DNA from: an uncultured Microcaldota archaeon
Lineage (GTDB): Archaea > Micrarchaeota > Micrarchaeia > Anstonellales > Bilamarchaeaceae
Assembly: GCA_903835325.1 (NCBI GenBank)
Contig: CAILMU010000214.1
Location: forward strand, 1-6,668
Direction: 5' to 3'
Length of the DNA: 6,668 bases
This document shows, in pieces, positions 1 to 6,558 of this stretch. How positions within the stretch are numbered: the stretch's first letter is position 1; every line of letters starts with the position of its first letter. The position numbers and the translations under genes are program-made. The notes below the pieces were generated by a model. It worked only from the letters and a program-made list of their open reading frames with translations, was not told the origin of the DNA and did not search any database.

Positions 1-86
1 CCTTCGGGAAGAGGGTACGGCCTGGAATTGGCGAACTGCTTCGGGAAGAGCGGGACAATCTCGCGCACTTGTTTTTGTTCAGGCAT
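1..86 (-). CDS. N-terminal end of an unrecognised gene, cut by the window edge
   Basis: ATG at 84-86 follows a strong AAGGAGG at 9 bases and opens a frame that runs off the left edge after 28 full codons. The visible protein begins MPEQKQVREIVPLFPK and continues with a proline- and aromatic-rich stretch ending in RPYPLPE. It has no signal peptide or membrane segment in this part, and I do not recognise a family. The start lies 30 bases beyond the VWA stop, so it is probably in the same operon. Confidence 0.7.
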   Translation of the reverse strand, partial: MPEQKQVREIVPLFPKQFANSRPYPLPE

Positions 87-87
87 G

Positions 88-120
88 TCAGACAGCCTCC
101 TTATTCAGCTCGCCGCTCAT
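88..120 (-). CDS. 10-residue mini-ORF bridging the VWA gene and the next gene
   Basis: ATG (118-120) overlaps the VWA stop as ATGA and opens a frame encoding MSGELNKEAV that ends at TGA 88-90, one base before the next gene's ATG. AGGAGG (132-137), inside the VWA coding sequence, lies 11 bases before this ATG. The mini-ORF contains the next gene's AAGGAGG site in frame as Lys-Glu. It may act as a re-initiation relay coupling the two genes; a functional peptide is unlikely but not excluded. Confidence 0.25.
   Translation of the reverse strand: MSGELNKEAV
96..102 (-). promoter_or_regulatory. Shine-Dalgarno site of the gene at the left edge
   Basis: AAGGAGG lies 9 bases before ATG 84-86. The stretch from the site to the ATG (84-102) matches that in front of the first HEAT gene (6480-6498) at 15 of 19 positions, all four differences being C/T. 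Confidence 0.8.
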
Positions 121-2753
121 CGTGTCTCGAACCTCCTGAGTTTGGGCAGATTCGCCTTGACGAAAGCCGAGAAAGCCGAGTCCAGCTCCCTCTCCGTGCT
201 TATCATGGAATAGTTCCTGCGGTCCAGGTAGAGGTAATCAAGGTATCCCTGGGTCGAACTGAAACTATCCGAGAAATATTGGGGCGCAGGTGGCACCGTG
301 ATGTCGTAGAACAGCATGCCTGCCTTCTTCAGCTCGGTCACCGCATGCCGGACATCCTCGACCGCGCGTATCCCTGTGTAATTCTCATCGACATCTGCGG
401 GCATGGAATCGTTTAGCAGAAGGGCTATCTTGACATCCGTGCGCTGGTGTGAGAGAGCCTCGCCCATCATCCTGATTATCGCGCCGTCGCGGTTGTTATG
501 CCCCGGCTCGATAGTCGTATAGCGCATGCTTTCCCTGAAATGCTTGCCCTGGAAGTACCTGATATTCTCGCGGCCTTCGCTGTCGAAGAATCCGTAGGAT
601 GTCGCGACGCCCGGAATCCCGTCCAGGCCTTTCATCAACGAGTGCACTGATGCGAGGATATAGTCGATTTTCCTCCGGCCGTTCCCGGCTGCGTGTATCC
701 GGTTGCCGGTCGAGCCGCTGGCATCCCCGACTATCATGATGGATAGGGAACGCGAGAATGCTTCGGTCTCCTCGATATGGAATTCCCTCGGGAGCCGGAT
801 GCCCCTGCGCCTGACTTTCGCCCACTGCCTTCTCTCAGCAGGGTCTATCTGGCCGTGGAGGGCATCAGGGGATTCTATCAGCCTCCTGCTCATCAGTCGC
901 CGGGCGGTGTTGCGGATGTTCGCGGCGACCACTTCGTTGCCGAGGAATCTGGATTCCCCAAGGCGTATCGGCGTTATCGTGCAATAGTCTTTCACTTCTA
1001 TGCCGTTGACCAGCTCCTTGTTCCAGTTGCCGGTCGGGTGGATAGCTTCCGGGTCGGCAGGTTTCGGCTTGTTCTTCTCTCTCTGCTCTTCGGCTTCCTT
1101 GGCTTCCCCGGTTATCCGCTCTGTCGCGTCTTTCGCCAGTTTGTCCTTCTGAGCCGGGCTCATGTTCTTGAAATGCTCCTCCATCTTCGCCCTCAGCTTG
1201 TCGCGGATGTCCTTGGGGAGCATATCTGGGTCGATGCCGTCGGTGGGATCCATGCTGAATTCCACTTTCTCAGGGTCGAAATCGCTCAGGCTGAGCGGCC
1301 CGCTCATGCCTTCAATATTCTCTCCTTTATCCCCACAATCGTTGGTCTCTGGATTATCCAGAAGAAGCTTGACTTTATCATAAATCCTGATGGATGCCAG
1401 GAAGCTGCGGGTGCAATTGTTCTCGCGGGCGCCGGCTATCATAAGCATGTCGGATTCGAAACTAACGACCAGGTCGAGGACTTTGCGGTCCATGCCCAGC
1501 AGGTATTCAATGTTCTCCTTGTCCGCCCCTCCAGCCTTTCCTGAGCGCAACGCCTCGATGAATCCCTTCCTGTCTTCTGCTGAGGAAAGCATCGTTATCG
1601 TCTGGAGCAGGCCTTCCATGAAAGAGCCCGCGGTGAGTTCTTTGGGGAGCTTGCGGTAGCCTTTCAGGAATTCCAGCATCATGCGCCTGTAATCTTCCTT
1701 GTAGCCCGGAGCCTGGTCATCGAGCCAGGATGAGTCCATGCGCAGGTCTTCGACCACGTTCGACAGGAGCTTCACGTACTTGCCGTGCTTCTCGTCCACT
1801 ATCAACGGGAGCAGGTGGAACATTGAGGTCAGGAGGTATTCCTTGCCGCTCTTCTCCACCAGAAGCACCTTCAGGCGCATATCCTTCGGGCCGCGGAATT
1901 CGACCTTCTTGATGGAAAGGCCCCTGGAGTCGAAGAAATCAGATATGCCGAACACGTCCAGGATGAACGAGCCTTTCACGATGTGCGAGCCCTCGTGGAG
2001 GGTGGTCATGAAGAATTCGCGCTCGTTGTCGCTCCGCTCCGGGAACGACGAGACCTGGTCCGGGAGGTAGAGGTGCATCTCGTCCCTCTCAGTGACATGG
2101 GGGGAATGCGTCTTGGATTTCTCGGCTATCAGGCGCCGGTCGAACTTGTGCATGGCGAAAATAGTGAGCGCTTCCTTGACATTGTCCAGGAAAACTGCGT
2201 TCTCGGATATCTTGAACTTGCTGACATCGTCGTAACCGGTCAGCATCATGCAGTAGCGGAAGAACTCGGGGACGTTGGCGTTGTCCTGCTTCAGGAAGCG
2301 CTCTTTCCCTTCCTTGACCCATTGCTGGAGCCCTTCTGACGAGAAGAAGAGCATCTCCTTGAACGAGTGGTCTGATATCGAGCCCATGAAAAGCATGGGG
2401 CAGATATCGGAGAGAGACTTGTACGCGCGCAGGAGCTCTATCACGAACTCCTCGTTCCTTTTCATGTAAGCGATCGCTATCTTCTTTATCGAAAGCTCGG
2501 CTATCAGATGGGCCATGCCCTTCTTGTACATACGGTCGACGATTTTGGTGACGGCTGTGACCGTCTCCTCCGGCGGGTCCAGCTTAAGGAGCTCCTCCAG
2601 GTCGTTGCCGAGCTTCTGGATAGTCTCGAGCGATGGGTTCGCCGAAGCCACAGCGCTGAGGAACCGCTCGACGCGCTGCGTCCCGAACCTCTCCTTCATG
2701 GGTTCTGCAGCGGCCCTGAGATTCTTCATTCCGTTTTGCCCGTTTTCAGCCAT
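117..2753 (-). CDS. NorD/CobT-type VWA protein with an HExxH (zincin-like) domain, 878 residues
   Basis: Numbering is from ATG 2753; TTG 2762 or ATG 2759 would add 3 or 2 residues. Residues 1 to about 240 are mostly helical. A zincin-like signature follows: TLHEGSH (HExxH at 253-257), then NVVEDLRMD (332-340), whose Glu 335 or Asp 336 could be a third metal ligand. A charged linker spans about 520-572. The C-terminal VWA domain (about 665-867) has the MIDAS motif DASGS (Asp 677, Ser 679, Ser 681), an NRDG motif (754-757), LLLND (Asp 782), and a VEDVRHAV helix as in the NorD group. NorD, CobT and CbbO proteins partner MoxR-class AAA+ ATPases to remodel or activate target complexes in the cytoplasm; no signal peptide is seen here. 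The gene overlaps the upstream HEAT gene by 8 bases. Domain calls are firm; peptidase activity and target are unknown. Confidence 0.88.
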   Translation of the reverse strand: MAENGQNGMKNLRAAAEPMKERFGTQRVERFLSAVASANPSLETIQKLGNDLEELLKLDPPEETVTAVTKIVDRMYKKGMAHLIAELSIKKIAIAYMKRNEEFVIELLRAYKSLSDICPMLFMGSISDHSFKEMLFFSSEGLQQWVKEGKERFLKQDNANVPEFFRYCMMLTGYDDVSKFKISENAVFLDNVKEALTIFAMHKFDRRLIAEKSKTHSPHVTERDEMHLYLPDQVSSFPERSDNEREFFMTTLHEGSHIVKGSFILDVFGISDFFDSRGLSIKKVEFRGPKDMRLKVLLVEKSGKEYLLTSMFHLLPLIVDEKHGKYVKLLSNVVEDLRMDSSWLDDQAPGYKEDYRRMMLEFLKGYRKLPKELTAGSFMEGLLQTITMLSSAEDRKGFIEALRSGKAGGADKENIEYLLGMDRKVLDLVVSFESDMLMIAGARENNCTRSFLASIRIYDKVKLLLDNPETNDCGDKGENIEGMSGPLSLSDFDPEKVEFSMDPTDGIDPDMLPKDIRDKLRAKMEEHFKNMSPAQKDKLAKDATERITGEAKEAEEQREKNKPKPADPEAIHPTGNWNKELVNGIEVKDYCTITPIRLGESRFLGNEVVAANIRNTARRLMSRRLIESPDALHGQIDPAERRQWAKVRRRGIRLPREFHIEETEAFSRSLSIMIVGDASGSTGNRIHAAGNGRRKIDYILASVHSLMKGLDGIPGVATSYGFFDSEGRENIRYFQGKHFRESMRYTTIEPGHNNRDGAIIRMMGEALSHQRTDVKIALLLNDSMPADVDENYTGIRAVEDVRHAVTELKKAGMLFYDITVPPAPQYFSDSFSSTQGYLDYLYLDRRNYSMISTERELDSAFSAFVKANLPKLRRFETR

Positions 2754-4347
2754 CAGCATCAACCCCCATTCTTTCGATATCCGATACCAGGACCCCGAAT
2801 GACCTCATGGCAGAAACGTAGAGCGTGCTGTTCTTCTCTGCTTCGGCGTGGAAATCAGGCCTGGAAATAAGCGCCATCATCTCCATGATTATTGTTGCCC
2901 GCACACCCAAACCCCCGTGCGAAGCGGCTTCTTTGATCGCCTGGGATGATTTGGCGCCTTCATTCAGGTCCAGCGGATTGAACATCGTATCGATCATGAA
3001 TGGGATTGCCCGCGAAACATCGACACCTCTGCGGGCGAGAGCCGCCAGGACTTCGATAGAGACCCTATGCAGCGTTTCGGAAACATCGTAACGCAGATTG
3101 ATCATCAGAGGTATGGTATATTGCGCATTCTCGGACTGGACGATGTCTTCCATCGCTTTCAGGACCAGAATGCTCGTATCAAGGGTCGAGCCGACCAGGG
3201 CAAGCTCTAATATAGTCAAAGCCTTCTTGCGGCTCGATTCGTTGTTTATCGCATTTCCGATAGCGGATATGGAATGGGCACGGAGTTTATGAGGCGCGTG
3301 TGATTTCGTAAGGTTGACCGCCAGCTCCGGCAAAGCCTGCGAGATGTCGATGCCTATCTTCGCTGCTTTGGAAAATATCAGGGATGCCACGGTGTTGGAG
3401 TTATCATCGAGCGATAACGCCTTCGATAGAAGTGGTATCGGAAGCCCCCTTGCCACGTCTGGATTCTTTTCGACCGCTTCGGATATGACCTGGAGCAGGG
3501 TGTGGGGAGGCACCTTGACGATTGCCTTGTTTTTCGAGCGCTCTGATTCCAAAGCTGACGCTTCCTGGTTCCTCCAATCTGAAGAAATCTCATTCAATAT
3601 ATGCGCTGGCGTTCCGCTAGAGGCTAAGATATCTCGGGATCGCTTCTTAGCAGTGCGATTCTCGCATCTGAGAGTTTTCGAGCGCTCGGATTCCGGAGCT
3701 GAAGCATCCTCATTCTGCGAATCGGAAAACACCCTCTTCAGGATGTAATTCAACGCCATTTCGCGGGAGGACTCGTCCGCTATCATGGAGGCCAGGATCT
3801 CACGGGATTGCTTCTTGGCAGTGCGGTTCTCGCTTCTTAGCGAGTTCACGAGGTCTTCTATGGATACGACAGCCCCCCTTGAGAGGGCCAGCTTTAGGGC
3901 CTTAGAAGCGTTCAGGGCAAGGTCGGAATTGCTGTCGATGGCTGCCTTTGCCAGAGCCGGGGCGGCCGCGGAGATGTCCGCTCCTTTTTTCCCGGCATGC
4001 ATAAGCGCCAAGGCAGCAAATGTCTTTGCCGATGAATCGCCATGCTCGAAGATGCGTATCAGGTTCGGGATAGCGTATGAAATATCTATCTTGTTATCAG
4101 AGACGATTTTCACTGCCCAGGAAGCGTACCTCCGGACATGGATATCCTCATGGGAAAGCAGGTCCGAAAGCATAGGGAATACCCGGGGATCGGTTATGAC
4201 CTCATTCGCGACATTCCTGTATGACTTGGCAGCTAGAAGCTTGTGGAACCTCGCTGAAATCTCCAGCGGATTGTCTAGCAGCGGCTCCTGGAATGCCGGT
4301 TTGCTGGTTCTGGAGCCGGCGTGGGATTTCTTTATCTGTCGGTTCAT
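2746..4347 (-). CDS. HEAT-repeat protein with an internal duplication, 533 residues
   Basis: After a basic N-terminus (MNRQIKKSHAGSRTSK), the protein is a HEAT solenoid. G-x-D-[IV]-S motifs or their equivalents lie near Asp 88, Asp 124, Val 160, Asp 334 and Asp 443; the first three are 36 apart. Residues 171-272 interrupt the regular pattern with a duplicated, charged and serine-rich segment, in which SENRTAKKQSREILAS recurs as CENRTAKKRSRDILAS and ASAPESERSK as ASALESERSK. The end carries AEKNSTLYV (503-511), and DPRV occurs at 53-56; both match the 712-residue neighbour, so the two are paralogues with shared ends. No signal peptide, membrane segment or enzyme motif is seen. It starts within the previous stop (ATGA) and overlaps the start of the VWA gene. 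It is probably a second scaffold or adaptor of the same complex; this role is inferred. Confidence 0.88.
   Translation of the reverse strand: MNRQIKKSHAGSRTSKPAFQEPLLDNPLEISARFHKLLAAKSYRNVANEVITDPRVFPMLSDLLSHEDIHVRRYASWAVKIVSDNKIDISYAIPNLIRIFEHGDSSAKTFAALALMHAGKKGADISAAAPALAKAAIDSNSDLALNASKALKLALSRGAVVSIEDLVNSLRSENRTAKKQSREILASMIADESSREMALNYILKRVFSDSQNEDASAPESERSKTLRCENRTAKKRSRDILASSGTPAHILNEISSDWRNQEASALESERSKNKAIVKVPPHTLLQVISEAVEKNPDVARGLPIPLLSKALSLDDNSNTVASLIFSKAAKIGIDISQALPELAVNLTKSHAPHKLRAHSISAIGNAINNESSRKKALTILELALVGSTLDTSILVLKAMEDIVQSENAQYTIPLMINLRYDVSETLHRVSIEVLAALARRGVDVSRAIPFMIDTMFNPLDLNEGAKSSQAIKEAASHGGLGVRATIIMEMMALISRPDFHAEAEKNSTLYVSAMRSFGVLVSDIERMGVDADG
2763..2767 (-). promoter_or_regulatory. 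Probable ribosome binding site that selects the VWA gene start
   Basis: GGGGG (in GGGGGTT) lies 9 bases before ATG 2751-2753, the same spacing as the two AAGGAGG sites in this window. It is only 3 bases before the alternative ATG at 2757-2759 and abuts the TTG at 2760-2762, so those starts are less likely. The site is weaker than the others, consistent with reliance on coupling to the upstream HEAT gene. Confidence 0.45.
3532..3837 (-). repeat. In-frame direct duplication inside the 533-residue HEAT gene
   Basis: One copy covers 3676-3837 (residues 171-224) and the other 3532-3669 (residues 227-272). The N-terminal halves align at an offset of 168 bases (56 codons) and the C-terminal halves at 144 bases (48 codons), so one copy has lost or the other gained 8 codons in between. 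The two copies are clearly alike in DNA: on the plus strand, stretches such as CGCTTCTTAGCAGTGCG pair with TGCTTCTTGGCAGTGCG, and TTTCGAGCGCTC occurs in both flanks. This is more recent than the divergence between ordinary HEAT units. Confidence 0.85.
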
Positions 4348-6482
4348 TTTGCCGCCTCCACCCTTTCCATCACATCTACCAGGTTCACGAGCGCAGCCGC
4401 GACCTTGATGAATTCCACGTAGAACACGCTGTTCTTCTCGGCCTCTTCGGCCAATAAGCTTGAATTCGAGTATTCGAGGAAAATTTTCACGATGCTCCTA
4501 TTCGTCTCGCTTTTCGCGAATCTTGATATCGCCAACAGAGCTTGCGCAGAGGCAAGCCTGACATCAGGGACATCTTCGTATAATGCTGTTGCGATAGGCT
4601 GGACATATGGGCTGATATCAGCATCGTGCTCGGCCGCCTTGCAAAGAGCCTTCAGGATTCCGTGCCTTGTTTCGGGATCCCTCTCCTTGTTCTCGAGAGC
4701 TCGCACCAGCTCCGGGACCGCCTTGCTAATATTTATGCCTTTGGAGGCCAGGTTCGCCAGCGCCCTCACGCTGGCATTGCGTTTATTGTCATTAGGGCTC
4801 GCCAGGCAGGAGATCATATTGTCCAGGACAACGCTTATGTCGGTGCCGTGCTCGGCAGCGGCGGATAGCACCCCCAAAGCCTGGCGCGATACCCTGCCAT
4901 CAGGGGAATCGATAAGGGCTGCCAGTTGCACCACGCAGAAGCCGATGTCCTTATCCATGTTCACCGCCCGTTCCATGCACCTGAGCGCAAAGCTCTGCAG
5001 GTCCGGGTCAGAGTCTTCGAGGCCTTTACCAATCAATATCAGATAGCGGTCATCCTGGAGCCGTGTTTCTGAAGCCTGTTTTAGTATCTGGAGCGCCCCC
5101 CGCCTGACCCTGTTTTCAGGGTTCGAAAAACAGGATTCGAGTGCGCCCAGAATCCCTGATAAATCCGCGCCCTCCTTTGCCTTGTTCTCAAGATATCTCA
5201 CAGTGCCGGTCTGGATTTCATGCACCGGGTCCTGAAGCCCTTTGGCGATAAGTATCAGTGTCGATGCATCTCCGGGATTCTTGTCGTGGCTCGTTTTCAG
5301 TATCGATAATGTGTTTCTCCGGACGCGCGTGTCGTCGCTTTCGAGCGCTGCTTGCAGGACTTGCATTATAGGCGAGAGGTCGGCACCGGCATCTGCGGCT
5401 TTATCAAGGAATTTCGTCGCTTCCATCTGGGCATCGGATATGCTAGAGTTCAGCTGGAGCGCGATGATGCCTATTATGCTTGCGTTCTCCAGATGCCTGG
5501 AATATGCGCTCTGGAGGATGCTTAAGGCGCTCCTTCTGGTACCGACCTTCTTATCCAGATAGGCTGTCTCAAGGGCAGGAAGAATCGGGCTCATATCTGT
5601 GCCTTTTTCGGCGATATCGATCAGCACCCTTGTGGCAAGGGACTGGAGGGACGGGTCTGGATCGCTCAGCGAGGTCGAAACCGCTTCCATGATGGAGACA
5701 TTCCGGGGCGTCCTCTCCATCGCGCCTCTCAGGATGCCCAGGGCCATCCTTCGTATCCCGGCATCCTTATTTCCCAGGGCGACCTCAAGCTGATCCCGCA
5801 CGCAAAATATGTCCGGAGTGACGGCATTGATATCAAGCCCGGCTTCGAGAGCGGATTCGACTGATCTCGTGGCAGTAGTGCGGAGAATCGGGTCCGGGTG
5901 GCGCATCACTCCGGCGATGGCTGTCATCAACGCCGCGTTTTTCGGCTGCATTTCCGCTATCTTCTTGAGAAGGGATATCGCCCTTCTTTGGACCATGGAT
6001 TCGGTGCCGTATAGCATGCCTTCAAGCAGTTTCTGGTGCTTGACCAGTTCAGGCTTTTTTTCCGCGGCATTCTCAAGGATTTCGTTCGCACCGGATGATA
6101 TCCTGTGGTCGGGATATTGAAGCGTTCTGATGAGCAGCGCGTAGCAGGAGCCGATATCCTTGCCTGTTATTTCAGCATGGCTGATGATGCAGATCGCATA
6201 GAAAGCAGCGTCCTTGTCTGCCGTGTTCGTCAGGGTTTTCACCAGGAATCCCGATAAGGAGGATATCTCGAGGCCGCTGTCGATGGCTTTATTCGCCTTG
6301 TCTAATGCCACAGAAAGGGACAGATTCCGATTTCTCGTATCCGGATGCCCGAATGCGTCTATGATGGGCTGGACGCGGGGATCCATCCTTTCCGCACTTG
6401 AAGTGTCTGTCAGGGGGTTGTTTTTCCCGAAACCAGCTCCGGATGGGGGGTTCTTCGGTTCCCCTTGCTTGAATCCAGCCAT
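4344..6482 (-). CDS. HEAT-repeat solenoid protein, 712 residues
   Basis: The first 33 residues are rich in Gly, Pro, Asn and Lys and are probably disordered. From about residue 34 (DPRV) to about 675 the protein is a chain of HEAT-type helical pairs, seen as D-P-D or N-P-E turns, conserved arginines and 'A..IL..A' helices. A G-x-D-[IL]-S motif has its Asp at residues 217, 296, 368, 440, 512 and 548; the four from 296 to 512 are exactly 72 apart, which marks a double-HEAT unit. A basic pair (RR, once SR) recurs near residues 166, 244, 316, 388, 460 and 532. The C-terminal helix carries AEKNSVFYV (681-689), shared with the next gene's product. There is no signal peptide, membrane segment or catalytic motif, so it is likely a cytoplasmic scaffold or adaptor. 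Its TGA overlaps the next ATG (ATGA), implying coupling. The exact function is unknown. Confidence 0.9.
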   Translation of the reverse strand: MAGFKQGEPKNPPSGAGFGKNNPLTDTSSAERMDPRVQPIIDAFGHPDTRNRNLSLSVALDKANKAIDSGLEISSLSGFLVKTLTNTADKDAAFYAICIISHAEITGKDIGSCYALLIRTLQYPDHRISSGANEILENAAEKKPELVKHQKLLEGMLYGTESMVQRRAISLLKKIAEMQPKNAALMTAIAGVMRHPDPILRTTATRSVESALEAGLDINAVTPDIFCVRDQLEVALGNKDAGIRRMALGILRGAMERTPRNVSIMEAVSTSLSDPDPSLQSLATRVLIDIAEKGTDMSPILPALETAYLDKKVGTRRSALSILQSAYSRHLENASIIGIIALQLNSSISDAQMEATKFLDKAADAGADLSPIMQVLQAALESDDTRVRRNTLSILKTSHDKNPGDASTLILIAKGLQDPVHEIQTGTVRYLENKAKEGADLSGILGALESCFSNPENRVRRGALQILKQASETRLQDDRYLILIGKGLEDSDPDLQSFALRCMERAVNMDKDIGFCVVQLAALIDSPDGRVSRQALGVLSAAAEHGTDISVVLDNMISCLASPNDNKRNASVRALANLASKGINISKAVPELVRALENKERDPETRHGILKALCKAAEHDADISPYVQPIATALYEDVPDVRLASAQALLAISRFAKSETNRSIVKIFLEYSNSSLLAEEAEKNSVFYVEFIKVAAALVNLVDVMERVEAAK
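4355..4359 (-). promoter_or_regulatory. Shine-Dalgarno site of the 533-residue HEAT gene
   Basis: GGAGG, within GGTGGAGG, lies 7 bases before the ATG at 4345-4347, inside the last codons of the preceding gene. With the ATGA overlap this supports the chosen start and translational coupling. Confidence 0.7.
4956..5603 (-). repeat. Three 216-bp (72-codon) coding repeats, each a double HEAT unit
   Basis: Residues 294-509 of the 712-residue protein form three in-phase units of exactly 72 residues. Each begins with or near G-[TA]-D-[ML]-S and has an RR pair 22 residues later. The phase continues into the next stretch (KDIG, Asp 512) and can be traced back to residue 215, where a 7-residue insertion makes that unit 79 long. 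The repeats have diverged in sequence but kept their length, as expected for a solenoid that grew by unit duplication. After residue 512 the spacing drops to single HEAT length (36, 36, 38). Confidence 0.8.
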
Positions 6483-6483
6483 A

Positions 6484-6558
6484 TCAAGCGGCCTCCTTGG
6501 CCAGTAACGGATTCCTCATGGAATCCGACCTGCTTTCCAGACTCTTCAGACTATGCAC
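6484..6558 (-). CDS. Candidate 24-residue small ORF (GTG start) between the ATPase end and the first HEAT gene
   Basis: A frame different from that of the upstream gene is open from GTG (6556-6558) to TGA (6484-6486). It would encode a 24-residue hydrophilic peptide ending NPLLAKEAA. AGGTGG (6566-6571) sits 7 bases before the GTG and could serve as a ribosome binding site. The ORF overlaps the end of the upstream gene by 13 bases and stops one base before the ATG of the first HEAT gene. An internal ATG (6517-6519) gives an 11-residue version. Against it: it is very short, and its last codons coincide with the AAGGAGG site of the next gene, which by itself encodes Lys-Glu. It may be a coupling leader, a remnant or chance. 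Confidence 0.2.
   Translation of the reverse strand: MHSLKSLESRSDSMRNPLLAKEAA
6492..6498 (-). promoter_or_regulatory. Shine-Dalgarno site of the 712-residue HEAT gene
   Basis: AAGGAGG lies 9 bases before the ATG at 6480-6482 and fixes that start. It sits in the loop of a small GGCC/GGCC inverted repeat (GGCC-AAGGA-GGCC). The surrounding 19 bases match the initiation region of the gene at the left end of the window. Confidence 0.8.
6508..6527 (-). other. Perfect 8-bp inverted repeat with 4-base loop in the leader of the first HEAT gene
   Basis: On the transcribed strand the sequence reads CGGATTCC-ATGA-GGAATCCG, a perfect 8-bp stem closing a 4-base loop. It lies in the 63-base gap, 9 bases before the AAGGAGG ribosome binding site. 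No T-run follows, so it does not look like an intrinsic terminator. It could be an mRNA stability or translation-control hairpin, a processing site between the ATPase and HEAT cistrons, or an operator-like palindrome. The loop ATGA is also the start of an 11-residue mini-ORF. Confidence 0.5.

Noticed and set aside
777..1544. 255-codon open frame on the plus strand opposite the VWA gene
   Set aside because: It lies wholly antisense to a gene with clear domain motifs, has no recognisable protein features and no convincing ribosome binding site; a GC-rich coding strand commonly leaves such shadows.
2089..2322. Minus-strand frame of 77 codons inside the VWA gene
   Set aside because: It is nested in another frame of a real gene, is rich in Arg, Gln and Pro as expected of an out-of-frame reading, and has no known motif.
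117..2753. Naming the VWA gene norD, cobT or cbbO
   Set aside because: The VWA domain is of that general type, but no nitric oxide reductase, cobaltochelatase or Rubisco gene is nearby, and the HExxH domain plus HEAT neighbours suggest a different target.
2754..2762. TTG (2762) and ATG (2759) as alternative starts of the VWA gene
   Set aside because: The only purine-rich site, GGGGG at 2763-2767, is too close to these codons and is well spaced (9 bases) for ATG 2753.
3532..3837. CRISPR-like or mobile-element explanation for the repeat
   Set aside because: There are only two copies, both in frame and coding, with no spacers, terminal inverted repeats or target-site duplication.
3785..4408. 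207-codon plus-strand open frame opposite the 533-residue HEAT gene
   Set aside because: It is antisense to well-defined HEAT repeats and spans a gene junction; its Ala/Ser-rich composition is what antisense of such coding sequence gives.
6508..6527. The hairpin as an intrinsic terminator of the ATPase gene
   Set aside because: No T-tract follows the stem on the transcribed strand, and the next bases lead straight into a strong ribosome binding site.
6538..6552. Direct repeat CAGACT-CTT-CAGACT at the end of the ATPase gene
   Set aside because: Only two 6-base copies, partly within coding sequence; easily chance and without a matching element elsewhere in the window.
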